From: Rhodospirillaceae bacterium
GTDB taxonomy: Bacteria; Pseudomonadota; Alphaproteobacteria; UBA6615
Assembly (NCBI GenBank): GCA_002724635.1
Contig: PBPM01000108.1
Span: 55,345 to 119,344, forward strand
DNA: 64,000 bases
Reading direction: 5' to 3'
How positions within the stretch are numbered: the first letter of the stretch is position 1; each line of letters begins with the position of its first letter. A program made the translations under genes and the position numbers. Shown here piece by piece: positions 26,710-39,638 of the stretch. The notes under the pieces were generated by a model. It did no database searches, had not been told where the DNA came from, and saw only the letters and a list, made by a program, of their open reading frames with translations.

Positions 26710-28353
26710 CTAGGCGGCGCGGCGGTTGCCGGCACTTCGTCGGTCCTCACGGATCATATTTGCGGCCTTCTCGGCGATCATGATGACGGGCGAGTTAGTG
26801 TTGCCACTGGTGATGGTTGGCATCACTGACGCGTCCACCACTCGCAGGCCCTGGAGGCCGTGCACGCGCAGGCGTTCATCGACGACGGCGGCTGGATCGC
26901 CGCCCATCTTGGCGGTGCCGACCGGATGGAAGATCGTGGTGGCGATGTCGCCGGCGGCCTTCGCCAGATCGTCGCTGCTGATGATTTCGGGGCCGGGCTT
27001 GAACTCCTCGGGCGCATATTTCGCCATGGCCGGCTGGGCGACGATCTCGCGGGTCAGGCGGATCGCATCGACTGCGACGCGCCGGTCGCTCTCGGTTGAT
27101 AGGTAGTTCGGCCGGATCGACGGTTTGTTGCCCGCTGTGGCGCTACGAATATGCACGGAACCGCGGCTGTCGGGCCGCAAGTTGCAAACGCTGGCGGTGA
27201 AGGCGGGGAACGGGTGCAGCGGCTCGCCGAACTTCTCGAGGGTCAGCGGTTGCACGTGATACTGCAGGTTGGGAAACTCAAGCGCCGGGTCGGACTTGGC
27301 GAAGGCACCCAGCTGCGACGGCGCCATCGACATAGGTCCAGAGCGCTTCAGCAGATATTCGAGTGCGATCCCTATCTTGCCGATTATCCGGTTCGATCGC
27401 TCGTTCAGGGTCTCGACCCCGGAGACCTTGAAGGCACAGCGGACCTGCAGATGGTCCTGCAGGTTTTCGCCGACCCCGGGGAGCGCGTGGACGGTCTCGA
27501 TTCCGTGGGGCCCGAGAATTTCGGGGTTACCGACACCGGACAGTTCTAGGATCTGCGGGCTGCCGATGGAACCGGCCGACAGGATCAGCTCTCCTTCGAT
27601 CGTTACCTCGGCGGCTGCGCCCTTGCGGCGCAATGTCAGGCCGGTGATCCGACGGCCATCGAACATGATCCGGTCGGCCTCGGCATGTGTCAGGACCGTC
27701 AGGTTGGCGCGGTTCTTCGCTGGTTCCAGGAAAGCTCGCGACGTGCTCACCCGGGTGCCCATGCGCTGATTGACGTGGAAGTAGCCGCAGCCGTGATTAT
27801 CGCCGCGGTTGAAGTCGTTGGTCTGCGGGATGCCAGCCTGCTCGGCAGCGTCCCGAAAGGCATCGAGCACCTCCCATGACAGGCGCTGTGTCTCGACCCG
27901 CCATTCACCGCCCGTCTCGTGAAACTCGTCCGCGGGCAAGGCGGCCTGGTCTTCGGATCTGAGGAAATACGGCAGCACGTCGTCCCAGCCCCAACCGGTG
28001 TTGCCGAGCTGGCGCCACTGGTCATAGTCACGCGACTGGCCGCGCATGTAGATCATGCCGTTGATGGACGAGCAGCCGCCGAGCACACGCCCGCGCGGAT
28101 ATGCCAGTGCCCGGCCGTTCAGTCCGTCCTCGGCCTCGGTGCTGAACATCCAGTCAGTGCGAGGATTGTTCATGCAATAAAGGTAGCCGACCGGAATTTT
28201 GATCCAGAAGTAGTTGTCCTTACCGCCCGCCTCCAGCAGTAATACGGACACGTCCGGATCGGCAGACAGGCGGTTGGCCAGCACGCAGCCGGCCGAGCCG
28301 GCGCCGACGATCACATAGTCGTAGCTGCCGAGGTGTTGAGTCGCGTCTGCCAC
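26710..28353 (-). CDS. GMC-family FAD oxidoreductase (choline dehydrogenase-like)
   Basis: A 547-aa glucose-methanol-choline oxidoreductase that oxidises an alcohol using FAD. FAD-binding motif DYVIVGAGSAGCVLANRLS near residue 13; GMC signature 1 YPRGRVLGGCSSINGMIYMRG near 84; signature 2 LSAGSIGSPQILELSGVG near 255; and the C-terminal catalytic pair in IFHPVGTAKMGGDP (His near 475) and SGNTNSPVIMIAEKAA (Asn near 518). Start is a GTG at 28353, two bases after the stop of the upstream cupin gene, so both form an operon. It lacks a signal peptide. True choline specificity is not supported, as no betB or betT is nearby. It faces prmA with nine bases between them. Confidence 0.92.
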   Translation of the reverse strand: MADATQHLGSYDYVIVGAGSAGCVLANRLSADPDVSVLLLEAGGKDNYFWIKIPVGYLYCMNNPRTDWMFSTEAEDGLNGRALAYPRGRVLGGCSSINGMIYMRGQSRDYDQWRQLGNTGWGWDDVLPYFLRSEDQAALPADEFHETGGEWRVETQRLSWEVLDAFRDAAEQAGIPQTNDFNRGDNHGCGYFHVNQRMGTRVSTSRAFLEPAKNRANLTVLTHAEADRIMFDGRRITGLTLRRKGAAAEVTIEGELILSAGSIGSPQILELSGVGNPEILGPHGIETVHALPGVGENLQDHLQVRCAFKVSGVETLNERSNRIIGKIGIALEYLLKRSGPMSMAPSQLGAFAKSDPALEFPNLQYHVQPLTLEKFGEPLHPFPAFTASVCNLRPDSRGSVHIRSATAGNKPSIRPNYLSTESDRRVAVDAIRLTREIVAQPAMAKYAPEEFKPGPEIISSDDLAKAAGDIATTIFHPVGTAKMGGDPAAVVDERLRVHGLQGLRVVDASVMPTITSGNTNSPVIMIAEKAANMIREDRRSAGNRRAA

Positions 28354-28355
28354 GT

Positions 28356-28910
28356 CTAGTCCAGCTCGATTAGCAGGCCGTTATCGTCGACCGTGATTCC
28401 GGTTTCGCGAGCCGCCTCGATGACGGACGGGTGCCAGTGCACCTTGCCGGTATCAGGCCCGCCGACGATGAAATGTAGGGTTGCGGGCTCATCGGAGACG
28501 TTCTTGAAGCCCCGGTAGATGCCGATCGGTACCGACACCGTGTCGCCGGCTTCGAGGATCACCTCATGCTCATCGTCACCGTCGCGCCAGTAGATCGACC
28601 ATTTGCCGTCCAGCGGCATGAAGACCTCCTCGGTCTCGTGCCAGTGCAGTGCCGCACCGCAGCCCGGATCGCACTTGGCGAACCCATGGGCAAACCCGTG
28701 GGCGTTACCCAGCTTGGGGACCAGATCGGGGTCGGCTTCATTCTCCGTCACGCCGAGCCCATGGAGGTTGATCATCTCGCGCTCATGTCCCGGGATGCGC
28801 TGATCCATGAAGCACAGATCGCTGCCCTTGAGTTCCTTGAAGCGTGCCGTGCGCGCTTCCATGTCGGAGATGCTGACGCTGGGGCCTGGCGGAGGATCGA
28901 CGCGTGTCAT
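28356..28910 (-). CDS. Cupin-domain protein
   Basis: A 184-aa single-domain cupin. The first motif is visible in CGAALHWHETEEVFMPLDGKW near residue 85-105 (His, His, Glu metal ligands) and the second in VSVPIGIYRGFKNVSDEPA near 128-145, where the last usual His of cupin motif 2 is replaced (YRGFKN). Cupins of this type bind a metal and act as dioxygenases, isomerases or binding proteins. It starts the operon with the GMC oxidoreductase, so it may act on the same compound. Substrate unknown. The ATG has AGGA just upstream. Confidence 0.82.
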   Translation of the reverse strand: MTRVDPPPGPSVSISDMEARTARFKELKGSDLCFMDQRIPGHEREMINLHGLGVTENEADPDLVPKLGNAHGFAHGFAKCDPGCGAALHWHETEEVFMPLDGKWSIYWRDGDDEHEVILEAGDTVSVPIGIYRGFKNVSDEPATLHFIVGGPDTGKVHWHPSVIEAARETGITVDDNGLLIELD

Positions 28911-29011
28911 GATGTCCTATTTCCCGATCTGTGTCCGGTGTGATGGTGACGTTAGGATAGCGCGGCTAGGTGGAATTGTCTTCTGCGGAGGGCTCGCGTA
29001 GCTTCGCCGGT

Positions 29012-30802
29012 ATGAACAATTCGTCATCCACACAGCGCCTGACCGCCCTGCGTGCGCGGATTATGGATATAGGCCTCGACGGGTTTGTGGTGCCGCATGC
29101 AGATGCCCACCAGAACGAGTTCCTGCCGCCCCATGCAGAACGCTTGGCCTGGCTGACGGGATTCACCGGTTCGGCGGGGGCGGCGGTGGTGATGGTGGAC
29201 CGGGCGGCGATGTTCGTCGATGGGCGCTACACGCTCCAGGTTCGCGAGCAGGTCGACGCGGCCCTTTACGAATTCCATCATCTGGTCGAAGCGCCCGTCA
29301 CGGACTGGCTGGCGGACGCGTTGGCAGACGGGATGCGGCTGGGGGTGGACCCATGGCTACACACCCAGGCCGGTGTCGATCGCCTCCGCCAGCCCGTGGC
29401 CGCACGCGGGGCGGAACTGGTGTTCGTGGAGAGCAATCCCGTCGACGATATCTGGTCCGATCAGCCCGAGCCGCCAACCGCTTCGGTCCTGCCACATGAT
29501 TTGCGTTTCGCCGGCCGGACCAGCGCCGATAAGCGCGCGGCCCTTGTTGCGGCTCTTTGTGACGAGGTGCTGGATGCCGCAATCCTGACCCAGCCGGATT
29601 CGATTGCCTGGCTACTGAATGTGCGTGGTGGCGATTTAGCCCACACGCCTTTGGTGCTGTGTTTCGCGATACTCCATAATGACGGGTCGGTGGATTGGTT
29701 CGTTGATCCAGCAAAGCGATCCGAAGCGTTGGCGGCGCATCTCGGCCCGGATATTGGGGTGCGTGCGCCACACGAATTCGCTTCGGCATTAGATGACCTG
29801 GCGGGCAAAAGGGTCCTCGCCGCACCGGACAGCGCTGCAGCATGGATATTTGAGCGTCTCGAGCGCGCCGGCGCGACGGTGGTGAATGGTAACGATCCGG
29901 TGACCCGCCCCAAGGCGATTAAGAACGCGACGGAACTCGACGGCACGCGTGCCGCGCATTTGCGCGATGCGGTCGCGCTCGTGCGCTTCCTTTGCTGGCT
30001 GGAGGTTATGGCGTCTGGAGGCGCGCTGGACGAGATAGCAGCGTCGGCGCAGCTTGAGGAATTCCGACGATCCGGAGAGCATTTCCGTGAAACGAGCTTT
30101 GAAACGATCTCGGCTGCTGGCCCGAACGCCGCAATCGTCCACTACCGGGTCACGCTCGAGACGAACCGCACTCTGGCGAATGGCGATCTCTATCTGGTGG
30201 ATTCCGGGGCTCAGTATCTCGACGGCACCACTGACGTTACCCGTACGGTGGCGATCGGGACGCCCAGCGACGAAATGCGAGATCGGTTTACCCGGGTACT
30301 CAAGGGGCACATCGCGCTCGCAACCCTTCGCTTCCCGCCGGGCACCTCGGGCGTACAGATCGATGCATTTGCGCGCGCCGCCTTGTGGCAGGCAGGGATC
30401 GACTACGATCATGGCACCGGTCACGGGGTTGGCAGTTACCTGAGCGTGCACGAGGGCCCGCAGCGTATTTCGAAGGCGGGCGGTAGCGTGGCACTGCAGG
30501 CGGGGATGATCGTCTCCAACGAACCCGGCTACTACAAGGCAGGCGAATATGGCATCCGGATTGAGAATCTAGTCGCGGTGACGCCCGCCGAGGACATCGT
30601 CGGCGGCGAACGTGCGATCCATGGTTTCGAGACGCTCACGCTGGCGCCCATCGACCGGAACCTGATCGACACCCTGCTGCTCGAACGTGCTGAGCGCGAA
30701 TGGCTAGACGCATATCACGCGCGCATTGCCGCCGAGGTTGGTCCGTTGCTTGACGGCGACTCTCGTGACTGGCTGGTAGCCGCGACGGCACCGCTCGACT
30801 AG
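29012..30802 (+). CDS. pepP: Xaa-Pro aminopeptidase (M24B)
   Basis: A 596-aa three-domain aminopeptidase P that removes an N-terminal residue next to proline. Two creatinase-like domains (about 10-300) are followed by the catalytic M24 domain (about 310-530). All metal ligands are present: YLVDSGAQYLDGTTDVTRT (two Asp) near 410, GTGHGVGSYLSVHEGP (His) near 480, SNEPGYYKAGEYGIRIEN (two Glu) near 515. The C-terminal family domain follows (LAPIDRNLID near 550). This long form is typical of alphaproteobacteria. The start ATG at 29012 gives the normal N-terminus; the frame is open to a GTG at 28970. The enzyme contrasts with the metal-less M24 protein at 20749. Confidence 0.93.
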   Translation: MNNSSSTQRLTALRARIMDIGLDGFVVPHADAHQNEFLPPHAERLAWLTGFTGSAGAAVVMVDRAAMFVDGRYTLQVREQVDAALYEFHHLVEAPVTDWLADALADGMRLGVDPWLHTQAGVDRLRQPVAARGAELVFVESNPVDDIWSDQPEPPTASVLPHDLRFAGRTSADKRAALVAALCDEVLDAAILTQPDSIAWLLNVRGGDLAHTPLVLCFAILHNDGSVDWFVDPAKRSEALAAHLGPDIGVRAPHEFASALDDLAGKRVLAAPDSAAAWIFERLERAGATVVNGNDPVTRPKAIKNATELDGTRAAHLRDAVALVRFLCWLEVMASGGALDEIAASAQLEEFRRSGEHFRETSFETISAAGPNAAIVHYRVTLETNRTLANGDLYLVDSGAQYLDGTTDVTRTVAIGTPSDEMRDRFTRVLKGHIALATLRFPPGTSGVQIDAFARAALWQAGIDYDHGTGHGVGSYLSVHEGPQRISKAGGSVALQAGMIVSNEPGYYKAGEYGIRIENLVAVTPAEDIVGGERAIHGFETLTLAPIDRNLIDTLLLERAEREWLDAYHARIAAEVGPLLDGDSRDWLVAATAPLD

Positions 30803-30811
30803 CGGTGTTGC

Positions 30812-31110
30812 CTATTCGGCGGCATGAGTCGTCGTTGCCTCGAACTGCGGAATTCCGAGATATCCAGGTGCGGCAGAACCTTGCTCATGAACATCTCGAT
30901 CTTGTCGATCCCCGAGTGTTTTGGCGCCTGAGCATAGTGCCAGATCAAGCACAGATAATCGCATGGAACCTTGTAGAGGGTGTCCTACCAATAGGCGATC
31001 TGCTCCTCCGCCATATTGCCGGCGCCGGCTATCAGGAACGGGAAGAATGGGCCGTAGATGTCTGTGTGGAACTCCTTGTTCTGCTCGGCGAGTTGTTACG
31101 CGCGTCCATC
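30812..31110 (-). pseudogene. Remnant of a luciferase-like flavin oxidoreductase, C-terminal part
   Basis: Translating the minus strand gives AEQNKEFHTDIYGPFFPFL, then AEEQIAYW, a TAG at 30985-30987, then DTLYKVPCDYLCLIWHYAQA and DKIEMFMSKVLP, which resembles the C-terminal end of LLM-class flavin oxidoreductases. A frameshift follows: the natural end LGIPQFEATTTHAAE and its TAG (30812-30814) are in another frame. The N-terminal two thirds of the gene are gone. At least one stop and one frameshift make it non-functional. It lies between the Xaa-Pro aminopeptidase gene and the beta-keto-acid cleavage gene; the rest of the gap to 31228 shows nothing more. Confidence 0.6.
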
Positions 31111-31228
31111 GCGGGGTCTTTCTACGCATTTATTAAAATTCGAAGAACGATTATAGAATGGAGGCCTCCTGACTAAGAGGCCTACGCTCTAGAAACCGTT
31201 CACAACAGCGTCGAACAGAAGAAGAGAA

Positions 31229-32122
31229 ATGGCCGAACGCAAAGTAATTGTCACCATCGCGCCCACGGGCGGTATGGCGAGCAAGAAACAGAACCCAAAT
31301 ATCCCGACCCAGCCGCAGGAGATCGCGGAGGATGTCTATCGTTGCTACGAGGCTGGGGCTTCTGTGGTGGCCGTGCATGCACGCCGGCCCGACGACCAAG
31401 CGACCTGCAACTCAGACATCTATCGCGACATCAACGAGCGTATCCGCAACAAATGCGATATTATTCTGAATAACTCGACCGGCGGCGGCATTAACGGCGA
31501 CATGATCAAGGAGGGAGCCGATGGCTTCCTTGAGCTTTCATGGGAGGAGCGGCTAAAGGGTATAGAGGCCGGTGCTGAGATGTGCACTCTCGACCCAACC
31601 ACTATTGTGGCGAACTTTGAGGGCCGCGAGATCGTCATGAATACTTCGCCGGAACGCTGTCGCGAACTCGCGACCAAGATGCAGGCAAAGGGCATCAAGC
31701 CTGAATGGGAGGTGTTCAGCCCCACCCATCTTCTTCAGGACGTCATAACCCTCCTCAAGGAGGGGCTCGACAAGCAACCCTATTTTATAAACTTTGTGCT
31801 GGGCGCCGATCGGGGTTTCCAGGGGGCGATGCCGTATTCGCCGAAAATTCTGCAGGCTATGGTTGACCTGATCCCCGAAGGCGCAAACTTCAATGTCAGC
31901 GCGATTGGCCCCGCCCAGCTGAACGCGGCTTTGCTCTCTCTGCTGCTGGGTGGTCATGTGCGTGTCGGTCTGGAGGATAATCTCTATTATGAGCGCGGCG
32001 TACTGGCGAACAACGTACAGTTGGTCGAACGCATCGTGCGCATCATCCGGGAACTGGGCATGGAGCCCGCGACACCGGAAGAGGCGCGTGAGATCATGGG
32101 ACTGAAGCCGCACGCGGCCTAG
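31229..32122 (+). CDS. Beta-keto acid cleavage enzyme (BKACE, DUF849) family protein
   Basis: A 297-aa TIM-barrel protein of the family of 3-keto-5-aminohexanoate cleavage enzyme (Kce), which splits a beta-keto acid with acetyl-CoA into acetoacetate and a new CoA ester. Marks: VTIAPTGG at the start, [27 protein letters not shown] near residue 28-55, LNNSTGGG near 84, and [11 protein letters not shown] near 245 (conserved Glu and Asp). Kce uses two His in an H-x-H pair plus the Glu to hold zinc; here the pair reads A-V-H, so the first His is absent. It may belong to a subgroup with a changed metal site. The next gene, an FAD monooxygenase, is 26 bases downstream and probably in the same operon. 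Confidence 0.87.
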   Translation: MAERKVIVTIAPTGGMASKKQNPNIPTQPQEIAEDVYRCYEAGASVVAVHARRPDDQATCNSDIYRDINERIRNKCDIILNNSTGGGINGDMIKEGADGFLELSWEERLKGIEAGAEMCTLDPTTIVANFEGREIVMNTSPERCRELATKMQAKGIKPEWEVFSPTHLLQDVITLLKEGLDKQPYFINFVLGADRGFQGAMPYSPKILQAMVDLIPEGANFNVSAIGPAQLNAALLSLLLGGHVRVGLEDNLYYERGVLANNVQLVERIVRIIRELGMEPATPEEAREIMGLKPHAA

Positions 32123-32148
32123 CACGGGCGTTCCGGGGGCTACCAGAC

Positions 32149-35840
<3,692 letters not shown>

Positions 35841-37556
35841 TCAGCCGGTCACTTCGGATGTCGTGGGTTCTCGGGCCATAAGCTTTGCCGCGGCGGCACG
35901 CGCTTCGTCGGTGATGTCGGCTCTCGCAAGCATGCGCGCGATCTCCTCTCGCCGCTCGTTTGCATCCAGCTGCGACACATTCGTGGAGACCATCCTAGCG
36001 CTCGGCGTGCCCGATATCTGCTTCTGTACGCGCAGGTGTTCTCCGGCCGCGGCGGCCACCTGAGGGCTGTGGGTCACCACCAGGATCTGCTGTTCTTCGT
36101 CACTTCCAGCCAGTTTCGCGAGGCGTTCGCCGACCGCAGCAGCTGTGGCACCGCCTATACCCGTGTCCACCTCGTCAAAAACAATCGTCCGCGCCCCCGA
36201 CGTTCCGGCGAGCACGACCTTGAGTGCGAGCATGAAGCGGCTGAGCTCTCCACCGGATGCAATCCGGCCCAGCGGACCCGGCTCCGCACCGGGGTTGGTA
36301 GCGACGTTGAACGCCACCGCGTCGATCCCGTGTTCGGCCCAGTCCGCCTCATCGAGCTTTGCGACGCTGGTGACCAATGTCGCGTTTTCCAGCTTGAGCG
36401 GCGGCAGCTCTTCGGCGATCCGCCTGTCGAGCTTGCCGGCGGCCTTGCGGCGCCTCTGGGATAGGCCCTCGGCCGCCTCGCAATAGGTGCGTCGGGCGAT
36501 TTCGACATCCTTGGCGAGTGCGTTGAGATGATCGTCTTGTCCATCGATCGCAGCCAGTTGTGCTGTGAGGTTCTCACGTAATGCGGGCAGTTCGTCGGCG
36601 TGTACCTGATGTCGGCGGGCTGCTGCCAGAATGGCGAACAGCCGTTCCTCCACGGCTTCGGTCTCGCCGGTGTCGGTATCGAGCATGTAGGCCACCGAGT
36701 TGAGTTCCTGAATCGCCTCGGCCAATTCGGCACTGCTCTTGTCGATCGCGGCGATAACCGGTGCCAGCCGGCCACCAACAATATCGTCATCGCGCTCCAG
36801 ATGTCTGGCGGCCCGCTGAAGCATGTTATCCGCTCCGTTCTCGCCCGTCAGAGCGTCGGCCGCGCTATTCAGGGTTTCGACGAGACGGCCCGCATTCTTT
36901 AGGAGCTGACGGCGAGATGAGAGTTCAGCCTCTTCGCCGATCCGAACATCAAGCAGATCAAGCTCCTCGAGTGCCGTGCGGATGGCATCCGCCTTTTCAA
37001 CCGAGGCGGATTGGACGTCCCGGGCGGCGGCGTGACGAGAAATGGCGTCACGCCAGGCATGAAAGCGCTCGGCAACGGTGGCGCGGGCCTTTGCGGTCGC
37101 GGCGAATGCATCTAGGGCGCGGCGCTGGTTGGCGGGTTCGGCGAGCGAAAATCGCTCGAACTGTCCGTGGATCTCGACGAGTGTATCGCCGATCTGACGC
37201 AAAAGGCTGATGCTGATGGGCTGGTCATTGAGAAACGCTCGGCTGCGGCCCTCGGCGCTTACCGTGCGGCGCAGGATCAGGTCTTCGCCGGTGTCGATCT
37301 CGATCTCGTGTTTTTTGAGAATATCCTGAAGTTCTTGCGTGCCCGCGTCTTCGAAGATGGCGGTTACGGAGGCATTGTCGGCCCCGCGGCGTACCAGGCC
37401 GGCGTCGGATCGTGCGCCCAGCGTCAGCCCGAATGCATCGAGCAGTATGGACTTTCCCGCACCCGTTTCGCCGGTGAGGGCGCTTAGGCCCGCGCCGAAG
37501 GACATTTCGGCCTGATCGATCAGGACGACGTCCCGGATCGACAGATGCCGCAGCAT
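35841..37556 (-). CDS. recN: DNA repair protein RecN
   Basis: A 571-aa SMC-like ATPase that acts early in double-strand break repair. N-terminal Walker A LTGETGAGKSILLDAFGL near residue 28-45, long coiled-coil arms (about 150-380, charged Ala/Glu/Arg-rich), and C-terminal signature LGRIASGGELSRFMLALKVV near 425 with Walker B RTIVFDEVDTGIGG near 455. ISIRDVVLIDQAEMSFG at the N-terminus is typical. It lies five bases after bamD on the same strand, a common alphaproteobacterial pair. No LexA box was recognised upstream; control is probably through the bamD promoter. Confidence 0.96.
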   Translation of the reverse strand: MLRHLSIRDVVLIDQAEMSFGAGLSALTGETGAGKSILLDAFGLTLGARSDAGLVRRGADNASVTAIFEDAGTQELQDILKKHEIEIDTGEDLILRRTVSAEGRSRAFLNDQPISISLLRQIGDTLVEIHGQFERFSLAEPANQRRALDAFAATAKARATVAERFHAWRDAISRHAAARDVQSASVEKADAIRTALEELDLLDVRIGEEAELSSRRQLLKNAGRLVETLNSAADALTGENGADNMLQRAARHLERDDDIVGGRLAPVIAAIDKSSAELAEAIQELNSVAYMLDTDTGETEAVEERLFAILAAARRHQVHADELPALRENLTAQLAAIDGQDDHLNALAKDVEIARRTYCEAAEGLSQRRRKAAGKLDRRIAEELPPLKLENATLVTSVAKLDEADWAEHGIDAVAFNVATNPGAEPGPLGRIASGGELSRFMLALKVVLAGTSGARTIVFDEVDTGIGGATAAAVGERLAKLAGSDEEQQILVVTHSPQVAAAAGEHLRVQKQISGTPSARMVSTNVSQLDANERREEIARMLARADITDEARAAAAKLMAREPTTSEVTG

Positions 37557-37561
37557 GGGCC

Positions 37562-38386
37562 CTAGAACGGCCAGATACGGTTGAAGAATCCCTTTTCCTC
37601 GACCGCATCGGGTTCACCGTCGCCGTCGAGGTCACGAACGATCTTGCCCTCGACGAGTTCATAGCTGTCGATGTACCAGTCGCTACCTGGGAAGTTGTGT
37701 CCGAGGACGGCCGCATTGGAACGCGCCTCGGGTTCGATGCCGAGTGCGGCATAGGCCTCGGAGAGTCGGTGCAGCGCCTCGGGGACATGTGTCGTTGTCT
37801 GATAGTCATCGATCACGGTCCGATAGCGGTTGATTGCCGCCAGATAGTTCTCACGCTCATGATAGTAGCGCCCGATCTGCATTTCCTTGCCCGCGAGATG
37901 GTCTCGGGTGAGATCGATTTTCAATCGGGCATCGCCGGCATAGCGCGAGTCCGGGAAACGGCGCACCACATCGTCCAGCGACTGAAGTGCCAATTCGGTG
38001 TTGCGCTGGTCACGGCCTATGTCGGAGATCTGTTCGTAGTAGCTTAGCGCCTTCAGATAGTAGGCGTATGCGATGTCACGGTTGCCCGGATGCAGCTGAA
38101 TGAAGCGGTCCGCCGACAGGATCGCGTCGTCGTACTGGCCGTTTGAATAGTAGCTGAAGGCAGACATGAGCTGCGCCTTGGTGGCCCAGATCGAGTAGGG
38201 GTGCTGGCGCTCAACCTCAAGGAAGGTGTCGGCCGCTTCCTCATAATCTTCGGCCTCAACTTGGTCGACTGCCTCGTTGTAAAGCTCCTCCACCGAGCGC
38301 TCGACATATTCGGGTCCGTTATCGGACGAGCAGCCAGCCAGAATCGCAGCGGCGATAAGGGTGGCGCCAATGCCTCGGTATTTCAT
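37562..38386 (-). CDS. bamD: Outer-membrane assembly lipoprotein BamD
   Basis: A 274-aa lipoprotein of the BAM complex, which folds beta-barrel proteins into the outer membrane. The signal peptide MKYRGIGATLIAAAILAGCSS ends in the lipobox LAGC. TPR repeats follow: YNEAVDQVEAEDYEEAADTFLEVERQHPYS near 45-75, YDDAILSADRFIQLHPGN near 95, and SRYAGDARLKIDLTRDHLAGKEMQIG near 160, the most conserved BamD stretch. The C-terminal tail ends GFFNRIWPF. The start at 38386 gives the signal peptide; an open frame to 38476 has none. It is followed by recN. Confidence 0.95.
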   Translation of the reverse strand: MKYRGIGATLIAAAILAGCSSDNGPEYVERSVEELYNEAVDQVEAEDYEEAADTFLEVERQHPYSIWATKAQLMSAFSYYSNGQYDDAILSADRFIQLHPGNRDIAYAYYLKALSYYEQISDIGRDQRNTELALQSLDDVVRRFPDSRYAGDARLKIDLTRDHLAGKEMQIGRYYHERENYLAAINRYRTVIDDYQTTTHVPEALHRLSEAYAALGIEPEARSNAAVLGHNFPGSDWYIDSYELVEGKIVRDLDGDGEPDAVEEKGFFNRIWPF

Positions 38387-38489
38387 CCGGATGTCTCGGT
38401 CTAGAATCGTTCTCAAATCTTGCGAGTCCGGGCCTGCGGATGTGCTTTGTCCGACGGCAATTTCATGCGTAATCATCTCTGACCTATAT

Positions 38490-38518
38490 ATATCATGCCG
38501 GACGGGAATTCACAGCAA
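38490..38518 (-). promoter_or_regulatory. Candidate bamD promoter
   Basis: On the minus strand TTGCTG (38513-38518) is followed after 17 bases by TGATAT (38490-38495) within an AT-rich patch TATATATA. The -35 box overlaps the T-run of the lpxC terminator, so one transcript ends where the next begins. It leaves a leader of roughly 95 bases before bamD. Confidence 0.4.
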
Positions 38519-38541
38519 AACGGGCCAACAATGTTGGCCCG
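38517..38541 (-). terminator. Rho-independent terminator after lpxC
   Basis: A perfect nine-base-pair stem, CGGGCCAAC / GTTGGCCCG with a three-base loop (38521-38541), followed on the minus strand by TTTT. It lies about 40 bases after the lpxC stop and closes the dcw-lpxC region. Confidence 0.8.
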
Positions 38542-38582
38542 CAGCGGTTCCTTTCCGGAGAATAACGCTTGAGCGCAGGGCG

Positions 38583-39518
38583 CTACGCGGTCGCGGCGAT
38601 AGGCGCCCGCTCGATCAATGGCTCCACCGCCATCGGCATCTCGGTGTAGCGCCACGCCGTCGGATCCGCGAACAGTGCACGTACGATTTCGTGGTTCATC
38701 GCGTGGCCCGAGCGATATCCCTGAAAATGTCCCGAGATCGGCGCACCGGCGAGATAGAGGTCGCCGACACAGTCGAGAATTTTGTGGCGGACGAACTCGT
38801 CTTCGTAGCGCAGACCCTCATCATTGAGAATCTCGTCGCCGCTGACGACCACGGCATTGTCGAGGGTGCCACCGAGAGCGAGACCCATGCGGCGCAGCTG
38901 ATCGACCTCCTCGGCGAAACCGAAGGTCCTTGCACGAGAGATTTCGCCCTTGAAAGTCCCGTTGACCAGACGGACATTCATGTCCTGACGGCCAATTGCA
39001 TCGGAATCGAAGTCGATTTCGAAACCAACGGAGAATCCATAGCCGGGCGACAGGGAGACTTCCCGACCGTCAATCTCGACATCGACCCGCTTCAGAACTT
39101 CTATGATCCGTCGCGGTGCGTCCTGGGCAACAATGCCGGCGCACTCAATAAGGAAAACGAATGGCTCGGCGCTGCCGTCCATAATTGGAATTTCGGATCC
39201 CTTGACCTCGACGATGACGTTGTCGATCAGGCAGCCCGCCAGAGCGGCTAGGAGATGTTCGACGGTCGCGACGTTGATACCATCCTCATTTCCGAGGGTG
39301 GTGCAGAGGGTTGCTTCCACAACATTCTCGACAAGGGCTCGAATCTCGGCGCCGTTGCCGATCTGATCCGTGCGGCGGAAGACAATTCCGGTATTGACCG
39401 CGGCGGGCTTCAGGAGAATCGAAACCGTCTCGCCCGTGTGCAGGCCAGTGCCGCTGCAGCCAATCTCGCTCTTGAGCGTGTGCTGCAGACCCGATTGGGT
39501 TTCCGGAGAAGATATCAT
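38583..39518 (-). CDS. lpxC: UDP-3-O-acyl-N-acetylglucosamine deacetylase
   Basis: A 311-aa zinc deacetylase, the first committed step of lipid A synthesis. The zinc His is in NVATVEHLLAALAG near residue 80; the others are in YEDEFVRHKILDCVGDL near 240 (His and Asp) and ISGHFQGYRSGHAMNHEI near 262 carries the catalytic His. SGTGLHTGETV near 22 and EIPIMDGSAEPFV near 107 are also typical. Start is the ATG at 39518; a GTG at 39545 would add nine residues. Its place after ftsZ is normal for proteobacteria. A strong terminator follows. Confidence 0.96.
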   Translation of the reverse strand: MISSPETQSGLQHTLKSEIGCSGTGLHTGETVSILLKPAAVNTGIVFRRTDQIGNGAEIRALVENVVEATLCTTLGNEDGINVATVEHLLAALAGCLIDNVIVEVKGSEIPIMDGSAEPFVFLIECAGIVAQDAPRRIIEVLKRVDVEIDGREVSLSPGYGFSVGFEIDFDSDAIGRQDMNVRLVNGTFKGEISRARTFGFAEEVDQLRRMGLALGGTLDNAVVVSGDEILNDEGLRYEDEFVRHKILDCVGDLYLAGAPISGHFQGYRSGHAMNHEIVRALFADPTAWRYTEMPMAVEPLIERAPIAATA

Positions 39519-39638
39519 CCGATTGAAATCTTTCGTGATATGCACTCAGTGCGTGCGAAAAGTCAGTTTCGGATGATAGGTGTAACAAGTCGAAGATGAT
39601 CGGCTCAAATCACTCTTTGTTACAGAATGTTGCGGATG

